Origin: Elmis aenea
Lineage: Eukaryota; Arthropoda; Insecta; Coleoptera; Elmidae
Direction of reading: 5' to 3'
NCBI GenBank assembly: GCA_947652605.1
Contig: OX393576.1
Span: 52,056,966 to 52,120,965 of the forward strand
Length of the DNA stretch: 64,000 nucleotides
The position numbers and the translations under genes were made by a program. Of the stretch, positions 57,801 to 64,000 are shown in pieces. The stretch's first letter is position 1. Every line of letters begins with the position of its first letter. The notes under the pieces were generated by a model. The model ran no database searches, was not told the DNA's origin, and saw only the letters and a list, made by a program, of their open reading frames with translations.

Positions 57801-60080
57801 TACAGTAAAACCTCGTTTTAAAGGATTAATTGTTGTGAGGGATATTTCATACAATCTAGATGTGCGTGAAATAGTATGCTTATTATTACTTGTACTGTAA
57901 AACACAGCGCAAATTGTAAAGCGGTGTCCAAGTTTGTCGAAACTCTGATGCTAATGCTGTCAGTGTTGATATTGTAATACAGTAGCCAGTGATTTACTTT
58001 TAAACGACTGCTATATAATACGGGGAAGCACCGAAATAGAACTGTAGAATTTTATCGGTTAAATCCGAAATGTAAGCAAGGTTGGATAGACTACTCTATT
58101 ATCAAAAAAAATGCCAGCCTTTGAAATTTTGCCCGTCAATTTTTGATGACTTTGCCTATCTCTCGCGTTTTACCCTGTTTGCGTTTAACTGTCTTTTTTT
58201 AAATACAATTTTATGCAAGCTCTCTACTCCACTAGTTTTCGAGCTGTTTATTCATATAAATATCGACCAATAAGAATGAAATCTGATACAATATTACGAT
58301 AAACTGCGCTGAAGGTGGCAATTCATCTACTGTTATAAAATCATAACTGGTTTTAACCGCTCTTACAGTTAAGATGTTGCGAATTTTTGTGTCATACAAA
58401 ATAAATAACACAAAAAATAATTTTTATACAACTCTATTTAAATGTTTTAGGCGAAATCACGCTACCGATTAAATATTTTATTGTAAATTTTACTGTAACC
58501 GAAGAAGTTCGGTATGCGTTTGATGTTTTATATCATTAACTTCATGTAATAGTAAATTACGATGCGATAAAAAGTCAAGTTTTAAGTGAATTGTGTGTTT
58601 CACAGTCCAAATTTACATAACGTCCTGGTTAGTGATTGTATCTGTTGTTAGTCTGTCACAAATGTATTATTTTACATTTTTATATTACCGTACCTAATAT
58701 AATATTTATTTGGGCCTATTGTTAAACTACTAAACAATTTAATCAAACATCATAAGCACACGTATAAAAAACTGTCGTTTCAATTGAACTATATTACACA
58801 ATAGGTATATAACGTAATTATTTATCCGTGAAGTACAAACAGTTAAACGCTGATATAGCGTGAATTAGGAACATGGTAATACCGTACATACATGTTATTA
58901 TACTAAAGATCGAATGTTTAGGCAAATACCTTTATAATTTGCATATACAAGCAGCTAGATGGGATAAGCAGCACGCTTTTGGGCATAATTTTCAACCTGC
59001 ATTATTCTTCGAGCTATTAATGTCTGCTTCTGGGATAAGAAACTTTATTTTTCGTGACATCTCTATTTTTGTTGAAGCTTCTTACAGAATTTCGATTCTA
59101 ACATGGTTATGTAATAGATTAGGAATAACAGAGTTTTTTGTTCAAGGTTGGCTTTTGCCTACAGATCGATACATTTCAATTTGCTTAATGACTGTAGATA
59201 AATCATCCTCTGCTCAATTTCATTAATGTTTTAAAAAGCTGCCAACATGAGGTTTTTTTTTGTAGATTATTTTTGATCATATCGCTAAGAGTGTATAATA
59301 AGTTATTATTCACAATATTTTATGAAAAATAAGTTTTTGAGAAAAATAGTTTACGATTATTAGGTTGCATTACGTAGCTGTTTGCATACTTTAGTAACTG
59401 TACTTAAGTACATACAGTGGTGGAGAAATGCTGGAGATAAGGCGACTGCCTCGAGCCACTGACATCGGGGGGTTTCCGAGCAGTTTCAATAAGATTGTAT
59501 TTCTAAGAAAAAGAAAATTAATTTACGTAAATAAGGGTGTGGAAAGTAAGTTCGGGCCAATATATATTTAAAAAAATCAAGTCTCCCAACAAGGGCGGAT
59601 ACAACCTTCGGGCTCTATTCTGCCCACAGAGAATCAGTAATTGTACTTTCTTCTGCTTATTCTGGTCTGTCCTCACAAACACATTTTTTTTTTAAATGAA
59701 AAAGATATTGAATTGTATTATAGCATGGCATACAGTGGGTTCGCCACTGAATGCTCACTAAAAACAACTTCTAAAAACAACTATAAACAATAAACTTTGG
59801 TCAAGTTTTTAGCTACATCGAGTGTTAGTGAATCGTCAGGTAAGACACAAAAAAGACATAGATTACCAGGATTGGAGTTACCTTATGAATGGAAGGTCTA
59901 TCCCCGGGTTCTAAACAATAAATTCTCTCCTCCTCTTCGGCATCTGCCATTATGGTTATGGCTCCTTAGTGAAGGTTAAATTCAGGTTAAATTTTCATTT
60001 ATTTATGTATCAAATTCGGTGATGCTAACGGATTATTGCAATATTAGTTATTTGATATTGAAAAAGTTGATTCTATATTC
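57801..60080. other. AT-rich DNA, no supported gene
   Basis: It holds a 117-codon plus-strand frame (58873-59226) without recognisable domain or good splice context. From about 59416 to 59750 it has CAGTGG-type ends that I could not pair convincingly. Confidence 0.4.
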
Positions 60081-60375
60081 CAGGAGTTTGGAGCGGAGCA
60101 CGGAGCTGGAGCACGAAGCAGTGGAGCCAGAGCCGGATTTACATACAGGCAAAACTAGGCAACTGCCTAGGGCGTCGAACAAAATGGGGCGTTTTTTCTT
60201 CCACAAATCATAAAAATTAGAGACGGCGCTCACACGTCGAGTACAGGAAACTTGTAAACTATACAAGCATGTACACGACTTCGGCTGCATTCGAGAATTC
60301 GTTCCCGATGAGGAATAGACTGGCAATATTGACAACAGACGCATGTAAAAGCACAGTTGCAAGCGAAATACACCT

Positions 60376-60586
60376 TTAGGCCTCACACACACAGAGCGTT
60401 TTCTGTCGCGCGACTCGAGTCGCGCGTTTGTTGGAGTACTAGCAATTGCATGTAGGTGCGCGTACACACATAGTCGCGCGACTTTGGTCGTCGTATGTGT
60501 GTACGCGTACATGCAATTGCTAGTACTTCACAAACGCGCGACTGAAGTCGCGCGACAGAAAACGCTCTGTGTGTGATAGGCCTAAG
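60376..60586. mobile_element. GTCGCGCGAC palindromic miniature, third level
   Basis: A nearly perfect palindrome of about 210 bp. AGGCCT, CACACACAGAGCGTTTTCTG, TCGCGCGACT and TAGCAATTGCATGTA on the left are mirrored on the right. Flanks are TTA (left) and TAA (right). It lies directly upstream of the ATG of the transposase remnant. Its TCGCGCGA core recalls, but is not the same as, the GTCGCGAC family at 8.1 and 17.0 kb. Confidence 0.85.
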
Positions 60587-60587
60587 A

Positions 60588-60755
60588 ATGTCGGGTCACA
60601 AAAGAAATTTCAGATTTCAATGTAGAAAAATAGCACAAGAAAAGAAAAATAAATTACGGGACATAATCGCAAAAAGCGGTAAGTTGGACAGTTTTGTAAT
60701 AAAACAAACAGAATCGCAACAAAACATCCTCATGAAAAATCAATCAATGAAATAG
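60588..60755 (+). pseudogene. hAT transposase N-terminal fragment
   Basis: Fifty-five codons starting MSGHKRNFRFQCRK, then a Lys-rich stretch and KLDSFV, as at the start of ZMYM1-like hAT transposases ahead of the TTF finger. It then stops; the finger, catalytic core and dimerisation region are missing. Recognition rests on overall pattern and on its place within a bona fide hAT element. Confidence 0.55.
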
Positions 60756-60834
60756 AAATTACTACAGTTGTATGCTTACCACAGACATTAAATAATACTT
60801 TATTTTTAAAATTTACTAATTTTTTTATGGGGGC

Positions 60835-61024
60835 CAGTGGCGTATCATCCTATGACGCAGATGGTATGCCTGCACCACTATTGGGGACCCATTAGGATTT
60901 ATTTCCCAAAATTTAGGTGTTTTTTTTTAAGTTTAGATCGCAATTTTTTTTTTCAGAAATATATATTTTATGGCCCCATATACAGACTTGCACCAGGGTC
61001 CACGCTGATGACGATACGCCATTG
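60835..61024. mobile_element. 190-bp hAT miniature, third level of the nest
   Basis: The ends CAGTGGCGTATCATCC and complement CAATGGCGTATCGTCATC form inverted repeats. The flanks ATGGGGGC and ACTGGGGC agree at six of eight bases, so this is an older insertion or a decayed duplication. Non-coding. Confidence 0.65.
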
Positions 61025-61517
61025 ACTGGGGCGTAGTCATATTTTCTGCCTAGGGGTGTAAACGAAGCAAATCCGGCTCTGAGTGGAGCAATGGGTTTTT
61101 GCCCGGAGCTGGAGCGGAGTCCGGAGCAAATTATTTTGATTGCTCCACTGCTCCAGTTTCTTATTATAAATTACTATTTTTATATGGGAAATAAAGTTTA
61201 TTATGCACAATGAAAAAAAAAACACCTTTTTTAATTTTTTTCAGCCTTTAAAGATCAATAATTGGTTCTTACAAATTTATTTAAATTCATTTGTTTCTCA
61301 GAGTCGAATATTGTAATTTTTAACCCACTTACTTCCACATATCCGATCAAATTTAAACTTTGTTTTTAAAACAATTTTTAATCATGAAAAAACTGAATTT
61401 AAATTTTTTATCAATATTTGGAGCTTGAAGCGGAGCTGGAGCAGACATTTCGATGCCGGAGCGGAGCTGGAGCGGAGCAGTAAAAAAATGGGACTGCTCC
61501 AAATCCCTGCTATATTC

Positions 61518-63174
61518 GTCCGTCTTTCAGTCAGGAACGAATGAATAACGAAAAAGAGATTCGGCTATGTTTCTATATTCAAGATCAGGTTGGTTAGTGT
61601 ATTACCTAATACCTAAAAAAATTTAAAAGCAGGAGTGCCATGAAATGAAATAAATAAAACAAAACTATTTATTTTAAAAAACCAGGACGTACTCTAAGCA
61701 AAATGATTACGATAAAAAAATTTAAACTTTTATATGAATGTATAAAACAAAGTTATACTATATATTAATGTAGACACTTTATTTTATACCACTAAAAATT
61801 TATAAATGCAACAACATTGTATTAAAAATATTAATTCAGGCACTACATTTTATCGAATGTTAGTTTAAGAATAGATTGTTGATTTAACGTTTTCTGAATT
61901 GTTATTGTAATTATTAATATTTTTTTTAAGCCGTTTTAATAGCAATGTCATTTAAAATAGTAGTTTCAATATAAATGTACAGTTTCATTTTATAACATAA
62001 AAAGTTTTGGTAATATTCGTTAGAAACCCTATTAAAAACACGAATATTCTGTTAATGGCGGTTCCGAAAAACACTCGGTATGTAGTCACTTCAATGTAAA
62101 ACAAAATCTTTAGCACAAAAATTGTTGTCTTTATGAAACCTAAAAAGTGGATAACATTTATAAAATGTTCATAAATGTGCATTAGCATTTCAAATTTTAA
62201 AAATATTTGAAATCATCATAAAATTGTTATAGACAACCAATTTTAAGAGCGTACAATAAACTGTATTTTAATGATCTACAACAAATACCGTTATCGAAGG
62301 CAGACTCGATCTGCAAAATTAAACATTCCATGCAAAACTATGTAAACGTCAACTCTGTTGAGTAACAAAATGAAATAAACACACACATACACACTCAAAC
62401 CGTTGTTTATAAACAGAATTTTTAAGTTTATTCTTCAAGGATAGTTACCTCAATACGTTAAAATAGTTATGTACTGATTATTTGCTTATATATTACAAAT
62501 ATGTGTATATAGAGGAAAATACAGAAAAGGAGGTTATCTCATTGACATACTTTTTTCGCGGTCACACTGCGAAAACATTTAATTTCTGCTGCGCTTGCAG
62601 TAACAAATCTAATAATTTTACGCAATTATCTAGGAGTATTTTTACTACAGAACATTTAATAATGTATTGGGGACAGTATAACATTAGATTTAAAGAAGCG
62701 AATTAATTGTTGGCGCATGGAACAAACCTGAATAAACGGGTCCGTCTATACATGTTGCTCGTGAGGTGTGAAAGCGAACATTGCAAAATTTTAAGCAGTT
62801 AATCACGAATAAGCTATTGTTGATCAAATTTAGCAACAGTTCAATTTTTAAAGAAGATTTTTTAAGTATTTAATAAATGCTGTTTAATATTACACTGCTT
62901 TAATTATTCAAATGCGATGCAAAGTAATTATTCACGTAGTTATCTCATAGTATTTTATATTTAAAGACTGTTGCCTTTTTGGCGGTGCTGTTTTTAAACA
63001 GTTTTGACTACACATAAAAAAGTAATTAGTGTGGACACCATATAATTTTTACTACACATTAAAGGAATTTTTGAAAAGAAAGTCTGGTTTTACAGGACGA
63101 AATTAATAACCCATTTTTATTTTATTGGTATACTAACATGTTTCGACTAGGTAGTATCCCAATCTTCTTCAGAG
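61518..63174. other. AT-rich DNA
   Basis: No gene, RNA or repeat boundary recognised in this 1.6 kb. Confidence 0.45.
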
Positions 63175-64000
63175 CAGGGTTGAGCAGATTTAAATCAATT
63201 GATTTAAATCAAGTGATTTTTTTAAAAAAATCATTGATTTAAATCACGATTTAAATCAAGTGAAAAAAAAACATCAATTTAAATCACTTATTATATGAGT
63301 AGGTAATAAAACATTTATAACAAAACAAAATTTTATTTTCTCAAATAAAAAAAACATTAGGTATATGGTATTTATGTATATAAGTATTTAAAAAAAAAAC
63401 AACAGTTCTTATATGTATATACGTATTAAATACATACTTATACGTAACGTAACGAAACGTAATTCATTTAAAATAATATATAATAATATACATTTATAAA
63501 TTTTTGGTATTGTAATGTTGGAATAAAAATACCAGTTTTGCAGCCTTTTCAGTTCCCAGTTTATTTCTTATTGTCGAATGGACCAATCCAAATGTTGAAA
63601 AAAATTTTTCAACTGAGGCCGAAGAAGTTACACTGCACATTAGTTGTGTTAATATTGGCAACACTTTATTAATATCGGAAACATCTTTTTGTGATTTCCA
63701 CCACTGTATTGGAGTAACATTATTAATAATTTCCTCACTAAACATAACAGATTTAAATGGATCAGATTTAGCTTCAAATTTTATTATTATGGGTAATAAA
63801 CCACTGTGTGGGTAACTTTCTGCTGCTACTTTTAAAGCTGTGTCTTTTTCATTATATTTTAAAGGAAATTTTGTTTTTCTAGGGTCTAATAAATAAGCCA
63901 AAAATGGTACGGTGTTAAAGCTTGAGCATATCGTTTTTGAAATGCAGCCATTTGTTTAATATTTAATGTAATAGTATCATCAAAAACAGCCTCAAGTTCT
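63175..64000 (-). mobile_element. 3' part of a hAT transposon running off the right edge
   Basis: The end reads CAGGGTTGAGCAGATTTAAA at 63175 and is followed by many ATTTAAATCA motifs in both orientations, like subterminal transposase-binding repeats. A transposase frame on the minus strand follows. The other terminus lies outside the window, so the target duplication cannot be checked. Confidence 0.75.
63494..64000 (-). pseudogene. hAT transposase C-terminal part, partial at the edge, one frameshift
   Basis: Read on the minus strand, the frame from the right edge gives AAFQKRYAQALTPYHF. It then shifts by one base in a T-run near 63909-63913 and continues AYLLDPRKTKF. The C-terminal dimerisation domain is clear: PIQWWKSQ, LPILTQLMCSVTSSASVEKF, FSTFG, and STIRNKLG..KAAKLVFL, ending in a TAA at 63494. 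The catalytic core would lie to the right. This hAT subtype, with the QWW and STFG...RNKLG pattern, differs from the ZMYM1-like remnants elsewhere in the window. Confidence 0.85.

Larger units (their letters stand above)
60128..61081 (+). mobile_element. hAT element, second level of the nest
   Basis: The ends CAGAGCCGGATTTAC and complement CAGAGCCGGATTTGC are flanked by a perfect AGTGGAGC duplication (60120-60127 and 61082-61089). The right subterminal part has CTGCCTAGGGG, mirroring CTGCCTAGGGC on the left. It holds the first part of a transposase frame and two younger insertions (about 60376-60586 and 60835-61024). Confidence 0.93.
60081..61509. mobile_element. hAT element rich in GGAGCGGAGCTGGAGC, outer level of a nest
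   Basis: The ends CAGGAGTTTGGAGC and complement CAGGGATTTGGAGC are flanked by a perfect CTATATTC duplication (60073-60080 and 61510-61517). The subterminal regions repeat GGAGCGGAGCTGGAGC-like motifs. A second hAT (60128-61081) interrupts it close to the left end. A decayed relative is at about 37700-38029. Confidence 0.92.

Noticed and set aside
58873..59226. 117-codon plus-strand frame
   Set aside because: No recognisable domain, no signal of splicing or conservation, and ordinary AT-rich composition. It could be chance; a protein search would decide.
59416..59750. Possible hAT element with CAGTGGTGG and GCCACTG ends
   Set aside because: The inverted match is only about eight bases and the flanks do not form an 8-bp duplication.

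Overview
The window is eukaryotic, AT-rich nuclear DNA with spliced genes and dense transposon relics. The organism is almost certainly an insect. A minus-strand gene is a clear ZMIZ/Tonalli orthologue with GT-AG introns, and the repeats (ACAGGGTG-ended palindromes, many hAT miniatures, a non-LTR element with an FP25K-like ORF1) are of insect type. I cannot name the species; a beetle is a guess. I see no bacterial operons, CRISPR arrays, rRNA or tRNA.

Two host genes are supported. (1) A small secreted cysteine-rich TIL-type protease inhibitor on the plus strand has two exons (6164-6215 and 7227-7429) and encodes 84 aa. (2) The 3' part of tonalli/ZMIZ on the minus strand has eight coding exons between 43271 and 28071 (1018 codons plus stop), including the SP-RING and the conserved C-terminal tail. 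Its N-terminal exons lie beyond the right edge or were not found. Its 11 kb intron (32022-43058), and the region upstream of 43271, are full of mobile elements.

The rest is mostly a transposon landscape, readable through exact target-site duplications (TSDs). 2.1-6.1 kb: three elements nested in each other (Harbinger-like > hAT > hAT), the innermost carrying about 9.5 copies of a 196-bp satellite and a broken transposase. 8-11 kb: palindromic miniatures and a TTAA-flanked piggyBac-like miniature. 11.4-17.8 kb: a degenerate ACAGGGTG element holding a broken jockey/CR1-like LINE, a hAT miniature and a palindromic miniature. 20.2-21.6 kb: a 625-bp miniature inside the arm of another inverted-repeat element; the opposite arm acts as the empty site and shows a TA duplication. 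22.1-23.4 kb: a hAT with a broken transposase inside a Harbinger-like miniature. 24.7-26.8 kb: hAT pieces and a diverged copy of the inhibitor gene's 3' flank.

Right of tonalli: two GC-elevated islands (44.2 and 45.4 kb); a 2.9-kb inverted-repeat element around another GC-rich island (46.3-49.2 kb); a 379-bp hAT miniature; a 2.3-kb near-perfect palindrome whose loop encodes what looks like the end of a Tc1/mariner-type transposase (51.1-53.3 kb); several more palindromes; a multi-level hAT nest (60.1-61.5 kb); and the 3' end of a larger hAT element running off the right edge. I found no new enzymatic or defence system. The most interesting material is structural: foldback formation, satellite capture by a hAT, and the layered insertion history.
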